Source of the DNA: Aeoliella sp052161615
GTDB taxonomy: Bacteria > Planctomycetota > Planctomycetia > Pirellulales > Lacipirellulaceae
Length of the DNA: 64,000 nucleotides
Assembly: GCF_052161615.1 (NCBI RefSeq)
Contig: NZ_CP197417.1
Span: 4,774,001 to 4,838,000, forward strand
Direction of reading: 5' to 3'
A program made the translations under genes and the position numbers. The notes under the pieces were generated by a model. The model was not told the origin of the DNA and made no database searches. It saw only the letters and a program-made list of their open reading frames with translations. This document shows positions 26,965-35,858 of the stretch, one piece after another (position 1 is the first letter of the stretch; the number at the start of each line of letters is the position of its first letter).

Positions 26965-27834
26965 TTAACTAGCCACCTTGCGACGGCACGCCACGACCGC
27001 TAGGCCCACGGCAATGAGCACGACGCCGGCTGGCTCGGGAACGGCCTGGCCAGGATTCGCAAACAGCCACTGCACTTCGCGGGCGGTGAGGGCCTGATCG
27101 TAAAGCTGCAAGTCGTCGATCACACCGCCAAAGGGATCGGCGTTGCTGCTCCGATACAGACGCCCGACCAGGAATCCATTGAAGCCTGGGAATGCACCGT
27201 ATTTGGCGGCGCTCGTTTCGGTGTTGACCATCGCGCCGTCGACGTACAACGTGCCCACGTCGGCCAAGGTATCGACCGTTAGTGCGATATGATGAAACTG
27301 GTCGTTGGTCACGACCGGACCGGCCATATCACCAATATTCGGTGCCGTGGACTGGTTGGCGCGGTTGCGACCGTAGACGGCTCCCACGAAGCCGGTGTCG
27401 CCCCGCACGCCGGAGTCGACGTACGAGTTGTTATTGGCGTTGCTACCAATCGACACGGCAACACTGCGGGGTGAAGTGTTCACGCCGGCAGCGCTCTTTA
27501 GCCAGTAGGAGATGGTGACCTGCCCACTCGCGGTGATCTTGTTCAAAATATCCGCTGCATTCCCCGCCGCCCCCATGTTGATCATGCCGGCGTCGGAGTT
27601 GATGCGGGGAAGTTGAACCGCGGTTCCATCGACACCCGCGACCCCCAAGACGACGCTCGCCCCTACGACGCCGTTGCCCCCATTGTCTGTTACTTCATTC
27701 ACCACGGTGGAAGATCCCACGGGCTCATCAAACTTGTAGTGCGCAATAATCGCACCGGGTGCCGAGGACGACACCGCGAGGCCCAGTAGTGTGCAGCCCC
27801 CCAACATCCAGCGCTGCAAGTCACAGTAGCTCAT
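26965..27834 (-). CDS. LamG-like PEP-CTERM exported protein without dockerin
   Basis: A 289-residue protein. The second of two adjacent ATGs (27834) is best spaced from GGGAG. Signal peptide MLGGCTLLGLAVSSSAPGA. LamG-like domain nearly collinear with the previous gene (AHYKFDEPVGSS, GVDGTAVQLPRINSDAGMIN, FHHIALTVDTLADVGTLYVD, FGGVIDDLQLYDQA). It then passes directly to VPEPAG, a hydrophobic segment and an Arg/Lys tail, skipping the dockerin-like module its sister has. This is one half of a recent duplication. Confidence 0.86.
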   Translation of the reverse strand: MSYCDLQRWMLGGCTLLGLAVSSSAPGAIIAHYKFDEPVGSSTVVNEVTDNGGNGVVGASVVLGVAGVDGTAVQLPRINSDAGMINMGAAGNAADILNKITASGQVTISYWLKSAAGVNTSPRSVAVSIGSNANNNSYVDSGVRGDTGFVGAVYGRNRANQSTAPNIGDMAGPVVTNDQFHHIALTVDTLADVGTLYVDGAMVNTETSAAKYGAFPGFNGFLVGRLYRSSNADPFGGVIDDLQLYDQALTAREVQWLFANPGQAVPEPAGVVLIAVGLAVVACRRKVAS

Positions 27835-27986
27835 CATTACTCCCACCTTTCCACATTAGCTCAAACCCGGAACTGAAAAGATCACAGAAGATAGACACAG
27901 AAAAGCAAACACTCGCTCCGCTGCCACGCCCTGTGCGCGCAGCATCTCCCCGAACAGCGCACGAAAGTTTTCGAACGCCGCTAAAA

Positions 27987-28433
27987 CTAGGTATCTGACT
28001 CGATGAACGGCTTACCGCCGTCCCATGTCAGGTTGATTTCCACATCGCTCGTCGGCTTGTCTATCTCGACCGTGATGCCCGACGTCTTGTGGCTGGTGTA
28101 CTTCTTAGGCGCATGCCACCTTGCGCTGGTTTCGCTGACCGCTTCGCGGGCCATTACTTCTACATTGTGGGTTCCGATCAACACACCATCGCCCGGCTTG
28201 TACGATGAAAGGGTGAACCGGCCCTCCGAATCAATATCTCCTGATGCACTGCGTCCCTCGGTGGGAACGAACGTGATGAATCCCGTGGTTACTGGTACGC
28301 CATCGATCTTGACGACGCCGGACACCGGCACTCGCTGCGCGCGTCCGTCACTGCATCCCGCAGCAACTGCTGCCACCATGGCCAGCAGAGCACACGTGAC
28401 GCTACGCTGCCGCATGAAGTTCGAGTTACTCAT
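27987..28433 (-). CDS. Small lipoprotein with a transthyretin-like domain
   Basis: A 148-residue protein. Its ATG (ATGAGTAA) overlaps the stop of the DUF1559 gene, indicating translational coupling. Signal CALLAMVAAVAAGC has the lipobox AAGC. The mature part VSGVVKIDGVPVTTGFITFVP and SEGRFTLSSYKPGDG matches the same fold as the lipoprotein at 15365. It is the last gene of the sigma-factor cassette. Function unknown. Confidence 0.83.
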   Translation of the reverse strand: MSNSNFMRQRSVTCALLAMVAAVAAGCSDGRAQRVPVSGVVKIDGVPVTTGFITFVPTEGRSASGDIDSEGRFTLSSYKPGDGVLIGTHNVEVMAREAVSETSARWHAPKKYTSHKTSGITVEIDKPTSDVEINLTWDGGKPFIESDT

Positions 28434-29406
28434 TTGGGAGAATCTCCCCACCGGCGATCGTGCTCAGGTAGCGGTACGAGTCGGTGTTGATGTCGTCGGT
28501 CATGAAGCTGACGCTGCCATCGCCATAGGCGAAATTCGCGCCGCCAGGATGTCGGCTGGCGAAGGCGCCGTTGGCATTTGCGGTGCCCCCACTACTTACA
28601 CGCAGGCCCATGCCGGTGATCGTGTTGAGGGGATTGCCTGTATTGCGGAGCGTGTCGGCATGTCGAGCGGCGAACGACCAGATGTTCGACCCGGCTCTCG
28701 TGTGCGTATCGATCACTTCGCCGACGAAGATCGTATTGGAAAGCCCATCGGATACTTGCCGAAGAGGTACCGGATAGCCATAGACGAATGGACCGTTGTT
28801 TTGACACTTCACTTCCGGCCGAAACGTTTCCGGCGGGCCAAACGAGCCCGAAACGAGGGCGTAGCTTCCCGTCGCCGGCTTCAGGCCATTGCGAATCGGG
28901 CCGGTGTCGGGGTCTTCGTGCAGCGGCAGCGACTCGTCGCTGGGGCAAACATATACATCGGGGCGAGCTTCGGGCAGGCTTTCGCGACCCGCTACGCGGT
29001 GCCAGTTGTTGCCCGTGTTGTCGGACATCCAGATGTAGGGAGTCTTCTCGAACTGGTAGAGGTCGAACAATGCACCTTGCTCCAGGAAGGGCAAGATTAA
29101 CACGAAGCCACTCACGCGGTGGAACCGCAGCGGGCTCGTTGATGCCGGGCCACGGACGCAGTTGTCGTAGAACGGCGTGCCGGGTGGCAGCTTCTTGTTG
29201 GTGTCCTCGTAGTTGAGGATGGCGAGTGCAATGTTCTTTTGATTGTTGGTGCACTGCGACCGCCGCGCGGCTTCGCGTGCGGCTTGAACGGCCGGCAATA
29301 GCAGCGCGACCAAGATGCCAATGATCGCGATCACCACCAGCAGTTCCACCAGCGTGAAGCCCTGCGGGTGCAATTCGTTTCGAGTTCTGTTCCACCTAGT
29401 AAACAC
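28426..29406 (-). CDS. DUF1559 pseudopilin-like protein
   Basis: A 326-residue protein starting at GTG within the end of the anti-sigma-like gene (11-bp overlap). Prepilin signal GFTLVELLVVIAIIGILV, then LLLPAVQAAREAARR, and C-terminal SRHPGGANFAYGDGSVSFM, all typical of DUF1559. Coupling to the upstream FecR-like gene and downstream lipoprotein suggests that the three envelope proteins and the sigma factor form one unit. Confidence 0.9.
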   Translation of the reverse strand: MFTRWNRTRNELHPQGFTLVELLVVIAIIGILVALLLPAVQAAREAARRSQCTNNQKNIALAILNYEDTNKKLPPGTPFYDNCVRGPASTSPLRFHRVSGFVLILPFLEQGALFDLYQFEKTPYIWMSDNTGNNWHRVAGRESLPEARPDVYVCPSDESLPLHEDPDTGPIRNGLKPATGSYALVSGSFGPPETFRPEVKCQNNGPFVYGYPVPLRQVSDGLSNTIFVGEVIDTHTRAGSNIWSFAARHADTLRNTGNPLNTITGMGLRVSSGGTANANGAFASRHPGGANFAYGDGSVSFMTDDINTDSYRYLSTIAGGEILPNE

Positions 29407-31141
29407 TTACAGTCCCTTTCACGGTTGCGACGGCGCGGTAGTGCGCTTCGATTTCGTCGGGGTCGAGCGTGCGGTCGTAAATCGCCAACTCGTCGAGCTG
29501 ACCGAAGAACATCCGCTCGTGCCGGGCGTCCGACATCTGCCCCACCAGGGCATGCAGCCCCGCCACTTGTGGTCGCCATCCACGCATTTGCCCCAGGCGT
29601 TCTCCATTGACGTACAGGCGCATCAAGTCCTGCTCCTTGGTGCACACCACGTGCTGCCACTCGCGGATAGCGTGGGTATGGTTTGCAAACAACTGAAACC
29701 CACCTACACTTCCCGAAGGACTGCGGTGAAGGAACCGCAGCTTCTGTGGTCGCATCACGTGGTCGTCACCGCTGTACCCGCCAAACTCCACCAGCAGGCC
29801 ATGGTTCGATCGATCGCGCGGGACGACGTTTTTAGCCTGCTTGCCCAATTCGGGAACTAAAAACGCGACCAGCGTAGCGGTCTGAAAATGGCTAGGGTTC
29901 ACCCAAAACTCGACGGCATAGTCGCCGGGAATGTCATCCGTAATCGGCTCGGCAGTCGATAGGTACCTCGAGCCAACGTCGTCCACGAAAAAGTCGAGGT
30001 GACGGTTACCGGGCAGGCCCTTGAGGCGGATGTCGCCCGTTTGCTTCAGGTGAAACTTGTCCTGCATCTGATTGCGGAACTCGCCCTGCTCGAGCTTCTC
30101 GAAGTCCCAATAAGCGATCGGCTCCGACTTCTTCACCGCCGACGTGTACGCCGAGGTGACGAGCAAGTTGCCGCCGCGAATGAGTCCATCGGAGTCGAAC
30201 AACCCAGGGTTTGCCTCGCCACGTTCGGCCTCGGTCACCACACCTTGCGACGAAACGATCGAGCACGATTCGCCCGCGGGAATCTGGACCACTCCGCTTT
30301 CGCTGATGAAATCAATCCTGCTCGAGTCCCACAGGCCTTCCAAAGTGCCATAACCTTGAAGCATGTGCACCTCGCTGCGGTTGTCGAGCGACGACACCCC
30401 AACCTTCGCCCCCGCCGAAAGATGCAGCCGCGACAAAGGCAGGTCGAGCGTAATCCCACGCGAGGACGGCGATGCGGTGAGGTCGACTAGCATGTTGCCA
30501 TAGCGCAGAATCGGCAGGCCCTCGGCACTCAGCACCACGGCGGCGGGGCCTTCGAGCTGCACCTCGGCGTTCCAGTCGTCCGATTCGATCTTCAGCAGTG
30601 CAAAACCTTCGAGCAACTCGACCACTTCGCCATCGCGAAGCGGGGTGTTCGCACCATCAATCGCGCGGCGACCAGCACCCCAAACGCAATTCGAAAGTCG
30701 CGTGACGTGAACGCGTTGCCCCTGATCTTCCGCGGGCGAAGCCATAGGCAACCCTGCATTCGCGACCAGGCCATCTACTCCTCCGCCGGACATCCACGAT
30801 CCGAGGGTCAGGCCAATCAGAAGCATCGCGGCGAGAGATCCAACACCGATCGCCGTTGGGTAGTTCCAGGACGTGGTTGCTGATGCGGTGGGAGCTTTAC
30901 CACGCGGCGAATCGGCAAGCACGGGGCGAGCCTTTCCGCTTGCGGCCAGGCCAACGCTCTCGGTCAGGCAGCGATCGAGGATTGCTTGATCCTGCGCAAC
31001 GCTGGCCACCAGCTCTTGTAGCCGCTCGTCGCCGGCAAGGCGGGCGAACAGTTCCGCTTCTTCATCCGCCGAGGCTTGGCCATCGCAGACCACGAGCCAC
31101 TGCCGCAGGAATTCGTACTCTTCGCGTTCTTGCTTATCCAT
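29396..31141 (-). CDS. Membrane anti-sigma-like protein with FecR-like and LamG-like domains
   Basis: A 581-residue protein. The ATG at 31141 overlaps the stop of the sigma gene and is preceded by a G-rich ribosome site. Residues about 1-70 form an acidic helical cytoplasmic region (EREEYEFLRQWLVVCDGQ, LFARLAGDERLQELV) typical of anti-sigma domains. One membrane span follows (AIGVGSLAAMLLIGLTLGSW), then a FecR-like beta domain (VWGAGRRAIDGANTPLRDGE, LLKIESDDWNAEVQLEGPA) and a C-terminal LamG domain (YAVEFWVNPSHF, HAIREWQHVVCTKEQ, FFGQLDELAIYDRTLDPDEIE). It probably binds the adjacent ECF sigma factor and senses an external glycan or envelope state. Confidence 0.85.
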   Translation of the reverse strand: MDKQEREEYEFLRQWLVVCDGQASADEEAELFARLAGDERLQELVASVAQDQAILDRCLTESVGLAASGKARPVLADSPRGKAPTASATTSWNYPTAIGVGSLAAMLLIGLTLGSWMSGGGVDGLVANAGLPMASPAEDQGQRVHVTRLSNCVWGAGRRAIDGANTPLRDGEVVELLEGFALLKIESDDWNAEVQLEGPAAVVLSAEGLPILRYGNMLVDLTASPSSRGITLDLPLSRLHLSAGAKVGVSSLDNRSEVHMLQGYGTLEGLWDSSRIDFISESGVVQIPAGESCSIVSSQGVVTEAERGEANPGLFDSDGLIRGGNLLVTSAYTSAVKKSEPIAYWDFEKLEQGEFRNQMQDKFHLKQTGDIRLKGLPGNRHLDFFVDDVGSRYLSTAEPITDDIPGDYAVEFWVNPSHFQTATLVAFLVPELGKQAKNVVPRDRSNHGLLVEFGGYSGDDHVMRPQKLRFLHRSPSGSVGGFQLFANHTHAIREWQHVVCTKEQDLMRLYVNGERLGQMRGWRPQVAGLHALVGQMSDARHERMFFGQLDELAIYDRTLDPDEIEAHYRAVATVKGTVSVY

Positions 31142-31682
31142 TTGCACCCCCTAAACTCCGCTGCACGCACTGGTGCAAGCTGCGATGGATGGTCGACAGC
31201 AGGCGATACACCCGAGCCGAGGACATTCCCTGCATCTTCGCAATCTCTCCGACGCTGTATTTGTGGTAATAACGCGACTGAATGAGCCGCACGTCCGCGG
31301 GGCTCAGCTTCTCGACGCACTCCAAGAGCGCCTCACGCCGATCGTCCGCCGAACGTGCCGCATCGAGCGCCTTCTCCGATAGCGCTTCGATGAGCGCGGC
31401 ATCCGGGGCGTTGCCACGGCGGTAGCGCGAGTGGTGCGTCATTGTCTTGTAGCGGGCGATGGTACAACTCCACGCCAAGAAGTCGCTCCCCTCTTCGAAG
31501 GTCTGCCACTTGCGCAGCAGCACCACGTTGGTCTCTTGAAAGATGTCGTCCGCGTCGTGCTGATTGGCGGTTAGGGCCAGAATGAACCCGTAAAGCGCGC
31601 TGGAATGCTTCGACAGCAGGCGCACGAAGCGATCCTGTGCTTGCTGATCCACGTCGATCGATTCGCCTTGTTCCAACGACAT
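31134..31682 (-). CDS. ECF-type sigma-70 family RNA polymerase sigma factor
   Basis: A 182-residue protein from the ATG at 31682; a longer frame from 31772 lacks support. Region 2: FVRLLSKHSSALYGFILALTA, DADDIFQETNVVLLRKW, FLAWSCTIARYK. Region 4: LSPADVRLIQSRYYHKYSVGEIAKM and SARVYRLLSTIHRSLHQCVQ. This type of sigma factor, paired with FecR/LamG anti-sigma proteins, is expanded in planctomycetes. It heads a four-gene coupled operon and probably controls its own promoter. Confidence 0.92.
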   Translation of the reverse strand: MSLEQGESIDVDQQAQDRFVRLLSKHSSALYGFILALTANQHDADDIFQETNVVLLRKWQTFEEGSDFLAWSCTIARYKTMTHHSRYRRGNAPDAALIEALSEKALDAARSADDRREALLECVEKLSPADVRLIQSRYYHKYSVGEIAKMQGMSSARVYRLLSTIHRSLHQCVQRSLGGANG

Positions 31683-31998
31683 AGTAATGCTTCTGACGAG
31701 GCCATCAGGCGCTACCGACACAATTCCCGGCGCAACCCAAAAGTGAAAAGGCCGATTGCGGTTAGCCCGCAATCCAACACAAGCGAGTGAGCCCTGTCAT
31801 AGAAGTATTTGCGAGGCGACCGTTATTTTTCAGAAATTCTTAAGATTCCTGTAGAATAGTCGGAAGGTCGCAAAAAGCAGGGGGAATACCGAAGTTTCCC
31901 CAGCAGAGCTCAGCGGCAGAAATACGCCCAAGGTGCCTGCGATTGCCGCACAGGTGCGTGGCCTGAAGGCTGGCGGCGGCCGGGCGGGAGGGCCAGTA
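31683..31998. other. 316-bp spacer upstream of the sigma factor
   Basis: No gene seen. The stretch 31815-31860 is AT-rich, and the 5' region of the sigma operon must lie here. A terminator for the minus-strand thioredoxin-like gene is at 31872-31901. Confidence 0.5.
31872..31901 (-). terminator. Terminator after the thioredoxin-like gene
   Basis: On the minus strand GGGGAA pairs with TTCCCC around an 9-nt loop, then TGCTTTTT. It lies about 100 bp beyond the stop at 31999. Confidence 0.6.
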
Positions 31999-33078
31999 CT
32001 ACTCCTCCGCGAGCAGCGCCTCGACCACCTGCTCGATCTTCTTGTCGCCGGTTGCCCCCTGCCAGTTCAGCTCGCCGGGCCACCACAGGCGGAGGTAGCC
32101 CTGCTTGTCGACCACGTAGACGCAGGGCCACATCGTGTTGCCCCACGCTTTCCAATTCGCCGAGTCGAGGTCGAGCAGAATGGGAAACTGCAGGTCCCGG
32201 TCTTTGGCCGCCGTGGCGATCGCCTGGGGGTCCCGCTCCATCGCGGTCTCGGGAGTCTGTATACCGATGACCACAACCCCCTTGTCGGCGAGCTGCTGGT
32301 GCCAGCGCTGGTAGATCGGGAAGTTCGCGTGGCAGTTGTGGCACTGGAAGGCGTAGAAGTGCACCAGCACCACCTTGCCCTTGAGCGACGCCATCGTCAC
32401 CGGCGACGAGTTGAGCCACTGGGGCGTGCCGACGAACTCCGGGGCCAGCGGGTAGATTCGCGTCAGCTTCGCCGTATCAAACCGCTCGCCGACCATCTTG
32501 CCGAGTTTCTGCCACTGCTCGGGCGTAACGATTTTCTTCACCCCCGCGTTCTCGGCTTCCACGGCTTTCTGCGCTGCCGCGCGAAGGGTCTCTATTTGCG
32601 GATCGCCATACGTCGTGCCAGCGAGCGCCTGCTTCGCTTCATCGGTCGCACGGGCGAGCTCGGCGAACTGCTCTAGCTGGGCGTCCGTCATGCCAAGCTT
32701 CTCGGCCACGTCGCCTCGCAGCACGGTCCGCGCGGCTTGGGCGTGATGCTCGATCTGCCGCAAACGCTCAGCCTGCTTGGCGGATGTATTCGCTTCGAAC
32801 CACGCGATGACCTCGCGTTCCAGCTCGCGGGTCACTTCGCGCTGCTCGCCTGTGGGCAGGATGCGGGCGGGCCACCACTTGGCGTCGACCTTTCGCAGCA
32901 GGGTCTCTAGCTCCGTCACTTGCGCGGGCGTGAGCTTGAGCTCCGCCTGCACTTCGGGCGCGTGCACCAGTGGCAACAGCGTCTGCTGCACGAGCACGTC
33001 ATACGGCCCTGGCTCGGCTGCGACCGATGGCGAGGCGACAACGAGCACCAACAAACTAGCGAGCGCGATTGACTTCAT
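31999..33078 (-). CDS. Secreted thioredoxin-like (redoxin) protein with an N-terminal helical domain
   Basis: A 359-residue protein from the ATG at 33078, with signal peptide SIALASLLVLVVASPSVAA. The N-terminal half is helical and charged (VQAELKLTPAQVTELETLLRK, RQIEHHAQAARTVLRGDVAEKLG). The C-terminal half is a TlpA/AhpC-like thioredoxin fold: MASLKGKVVLVHFYAFQCHNC (active CxxC = CHNC), FPIYQRWHQQL, GVVVIGIQTPET, FPILLDLDSANWKAWG, PCVYVVDKQGYLR. An extracytoplasmic thiol-disulfide role is likely. It is not obviously linked to its neighbours. Confidence 0.85.
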   Translation of the reverse strand: MKSIALASLLVLVVASPSVAAEPGPYDVLVQQTLLPLVHAPEVQAELKLTPAQVTELETLLRKVDAKWWPARILPTGEQREVTRELEREVIAWFEANTSAKQAERLRQIEHHAQAARTVLRGDVAEKLGMTDAQLEQFAELARATDEAKQALAGTTYGDPQIETLRAAAQKAVEAENAGVKKIVTPEQWQKLGKMVGERFDTAKLTRIYPLAPEFVGTPQWLNSSPVTMASLKGKVVLVHFYAFQCHNCHANFPIYQRWHQQLADKGVVVIGIQTPETAMERDPQAIATAAKDRDLQFPILLDLDSANWKAWGNTMWPCVYVVDKQGYLRLWWPGELNWQGATGDKKIEQVVEALLAEE

Positions 33079-33111
33079 AGCTTTACCGGCGGCTGAGTTA
33101 TCCGAAAGCAA

Positions 33112-33146
33112 AATGGGCGACTGGCCTCGCGGACCAGTCGCCCATT
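33112..33146 (-). terminator. Terminator after the choice-of-anchor-A gene
   Basis: A 13-bp perfect stem, AATGGGCGACTGG with CCAGTCGCCCATT, 55 bp beyond the minus-strand stop at 33202 and followed on that strand by TTTTG. Confidence 0.75.
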
Positions 33147-33201
33147 GTAATGCATTTTCGATGAAGTCGAGCTATATCAGGTCGCTCGGATTGCCGGACG
33201 A

Positions 33202-34245
33202 CTAAACCCGCCCGGAAATACGTCCACGCACGCCCCAAGCCGCCAGGGCACCCAGGGCCACGAGTACCACGCTCGAAGGTTCGGGAATATTAACCGGCGG
33301 AGTTGGCAGGTTGCCGTTGAACAGGAACAAGTGCGACTCGCCCTGGCCCGACAGATTGCCGGCAATCATGGTGCCGTCGATGTTCCCGCTGTTAAACGCC
33401 ACGTTGGCACGCGGGGCGAGCACGGTGCCGCGGATACCAATGCTGCTGATCGCCAGGCTCGTGGCGTCGGCGAAGTTGTAAAGCACCTCGTGCTCGTCGA
33501 TGCCGCCGTTGAGGAAAATGCCAAAGCTGCTCATGGTGGCCATCGGGCCATCCACGTTCACCACCACGGTGGTTCCGGCGGGGGCGTTAATCGTCAGTCC
33601 CTGGCCCGTCGCACCCGCGAGTTGTGCCGTCGTGAGATCGAAGCTGGCGAAGCTTCCGCCGCTGGTGACGTTGAGCGTCACGTAGCCGAAGCCATTGATC
33701 GACGTGGTGTCGGTCGGCGCGAGCGACGTCAGGTAGTCCGCCATCTCGATCAAGTAGGCATTGGTTGCCGCGAAGTCGATCGGCAGTGGCGTCGTCGCAA
33801 CGGTGGGCGTGGGGAAATAGCCGGGGGCCGAGTAGGTGCCACCAACGGTCATGGTGCCATTGACGCTACCGCCACCGGTGAAGGTCGCGTTGCCGTTGAC
33901 GTACACGTTGCCATTGATGGTCGGGGTGGCCCAGTTCGAGCTACCACCGACGTACATCTTTCCCTTGATTTGATTGCTGGTGTTGCTGAAGTTGCCGCCA
34001 ACGACCAGGCTAGTGGACGACGAATTCATCTGGCTAGCAATGTTGTAGCCACCAAACAGCGCGTCGCCACCAACGGCGATAGGACCATGCGAGTCGGTGC
34101 CGAACTGGGTGTTGTTACCCAGCACGTAAACGTTGAAATCGCCCGCGGGGCCGAGGTCGACGAACGCGGCGAAAGTGCTCGCAGGCAGGAGGGACACAAG
34201 CATCACTGCGAGAGGGGGGAGAATCCAGTTGTGGGTTGCGGTCAT
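33202..34245 (-). CDS. Choice-of-anchor-A family PEP-CTERM protein
   Basis: A 347-residue protein from the ATG at 34245 (the frame continues upstream without a signal). Signal peptide PPLAVMLVSLLPASTFA. The body has the choice-of-anchor-A signature: LGPAGDFNVYVLGNNTQFGTDS, GPIAVGGDALFGGYNI, repeated VGG/VNG turns (beta-helix-like), and GTVLAPRANVAFNSGNIDG near the end with GNLSGQGESHLFLFNGNLP. It ends with IPEPSS, membrane segment and Arg tail. An extracellular, surface-sorted adhesin-like role is expected. Confidence 0.87.
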   Translation of the reverse strand: MTATHNWILPPLAVMLVSLLPASTFAAFVDLGPAGDFNVYVLGNNTQFGTDSHGPIAVGGDALFGGYNIASQMNSSSTSLVVGGNFSNTSNQIKGKMYVGGSSNWATPTINGNVYVNGNATFTGGGSVNGTMTVGGTYSAPGYFPTPTVATTPLPIDFAATNAYLIEMADYLTSLAPTDTTSINGFGYVTLNVTSGGSFASFDLTTAQLAGATGQGLTINAPAGTTVVVNVDGPMATMSSFGIFLNGGIDEHEVLYNFADATSLAISSIGIRGTVLAPRANVAFNSGNIDGTMIAGNLSGQGESHLFLFNGNLPTPPVNIPEPSSVVLVALGALAAWGVRGRISGRV

Positions 34246-34572
34246 GAGCGTCGTCCAAGGGTGAAAATCAAAGTGAGTAATGCAGTCCTTCAAGTATGCC
34301 CGTGCCCTAAAACCCCCACAATGGGGAATGTCCGCAGGCCTTGCCATTTACCCCAATTTCCCACTTCGCTTCGGCAATCCGAAGACCCGCCGCGTGAGCG
34401 ATGATGCAAAAAGTCATCAAGAAAGTCGGGGCACTCGCGAATAACCGCAAGCTACTTGAGCGAATAAACCTTTCATCCGTTACCAAACTTCGCCTCGCCG
34501 GCCAGTGAGCGCGAGAGAGGCGGGTCGTAGCGGATGCCTGGTGGTTCTGTTCTCTTTTCTAGGAGCCCGAAC
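34246..34572. other. 327-bp divergent promoter region
   Basis: It separates the minus-strand choice-of-anchor-A gene from a plus-strand unknown gene. No gene, repeat or convincing -35/-10 pair was seen. Confidence 0.4.
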
Positions 34573-35643
34573 ATGCCCACGACTCTCCGCCGACCCACTC
34601 CCTTACGCAGCCAAACTCGCCCAGTTCGGCCATCGATCGTCGACCCGCTGTCGGCCGAGCCCTTCTCGCTCGACCAGCAACTCGAACCGTTCGCCCGGTG
34701 GGTCGGCGAGCCGCTTTGGGTTCCGCCCAAGGACGACCACACGCTGCTCGCCGAAACGATGATCCGCGAGACCCGGCCGTTCGCTTCCGCCGACGTGCGA
34801 TGGGACGCCGCCCTGCGCAAACATAAGGACCGCTTCACCCAGGTCCGCGAGCTCGATTTGTTCGAGGCCTCGATCCGACTGCCCAAGGGACGCTTCTTGG
34901 TGAGCATCACCGAGCAACAGGACTTCGCGAAGATCGAAGACAAGATCCCCGCCTGCGTGCAAACCCGCCTCGACGAGTTTCTCGCCGGTCCCGGGCAACA
35001 GCGTGGCGTGAAGGTCTACTACTTCAAACCGCTGTGCGTCGAGTCGGGCAATCAGCTGATCCTCACCACTCGCGAGGACGTCAACGCGGCCATCGAAAAA
35101 GTGAAACGCCAGGTGTTCGACGAGTACCGTCGTCAGGCCGTGTTTCAACGGTCGACCCAGGCTCTCGCCGCCGCGGCGAACACGCTGCTCGCCCTGCCCC
35201 GCGCGATGGCCAACTACTACGCCAACCGTCGCCAGCGGCAGATCGACGCCCTCGAAGCGAAGCTCGAGTTCGAACGACGCAAGCGCGTGCTCGCCGCCAC
35301 GCGAACCTACCAGCAGCATCGCTCGACCCCTTGTTCGTTCGACGACATGCTGGCCCTCACCAGCCCACTCAAGCGCACCGAAGTGATCGAGCAGTTCTGC
35401 ATCGAGCAAGAACTCCGCCGCGAAGAACGCGATCGCCTGCTAATGTTCGCGCTTGGCACCGTGCCCTGGTACGTGTCGATGTCGCTCACGGTCAGCTACC
35501 TGGCCGCGATGGGTCTCGGCGTTCTGCCATCGGTAATGGTGGCCGATCCTGCGTTCGTCGCCGAGATGCCCGACAATCCAGGTGTGCTGCTCAAAATCGG
35601 CCACTTCGACGAAGTCGATGGCGTGATGCACGTCGAGATTTAG
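34573..35643 (+). CDS. Hypothetical protein, 356 residues
   Basis: The ATG at 34573 has AGGAG eight bases upstream. There is no signal peptide. The N-terminus is basic and Pro-rich (TTLRRPTPLRSQTRPVRPS), followed by a mixed alpha/beta region. Residues about 190-250 are strongly helical and charged, a likely coiled coil (RRQRQIDALEAKLEFERRKRV). A hydrophobic stretch near the C-terminus (WYVSMSLTVSYLAAMGLGVL) could be one membrane segment. I do not recognise the family. It is monocistronic, with spacers of 215 bp or more on both sides. Confidence 0.75.
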   Translation: MPTTLRRPTPLRSQTRPVRPSIVDPLSAEPFSLDQQLEPFARWVGEPLWVPPKDDHTLLAETMIRETRPFASADVRWDAALRKHKDRFTQVRELDLFEASIRLPKGRFLVSITEQQDFAKIEDKIPACVQTRLDEFLAGPGQQRGVKVYYFKPLCVESGNQLILTTREDVNAAIEKVKRQVFDEYRRQAVFQRSTQALAAAANTLLALPRAMANYYANRRQRQIDALEAKLEFERRKRVLAATRTYQQHRSTPCSFDDMLALTSPLKRTEVIEQFCIEQELRREERDRLLMFALGTVPWYVSMSLTVSYLAAMGLGVLPSVMVADPAFVAEMPDNPGVLLKIGHFDEVDGVMHVEI

Positions 35644-35858
35644 CCAACCACGCCACGTGCCACAAACGGCAGTACCACGCACCGCGAATCGCGACGCCCG
35701 AGTCCACATTCGACCAATTCGTTCGCCCCGCGATTTCAAGACTTTCCTACTAGCGGACGCCCCTCATTGCGGTACGCTATGAGCTGGACGGCCTGGGGAG
35801 TCTCCGCGATGGGCGGACCTGCGGGCGTCGCTTGTCTCTTTGGTGCAGGGGTTCTGAG

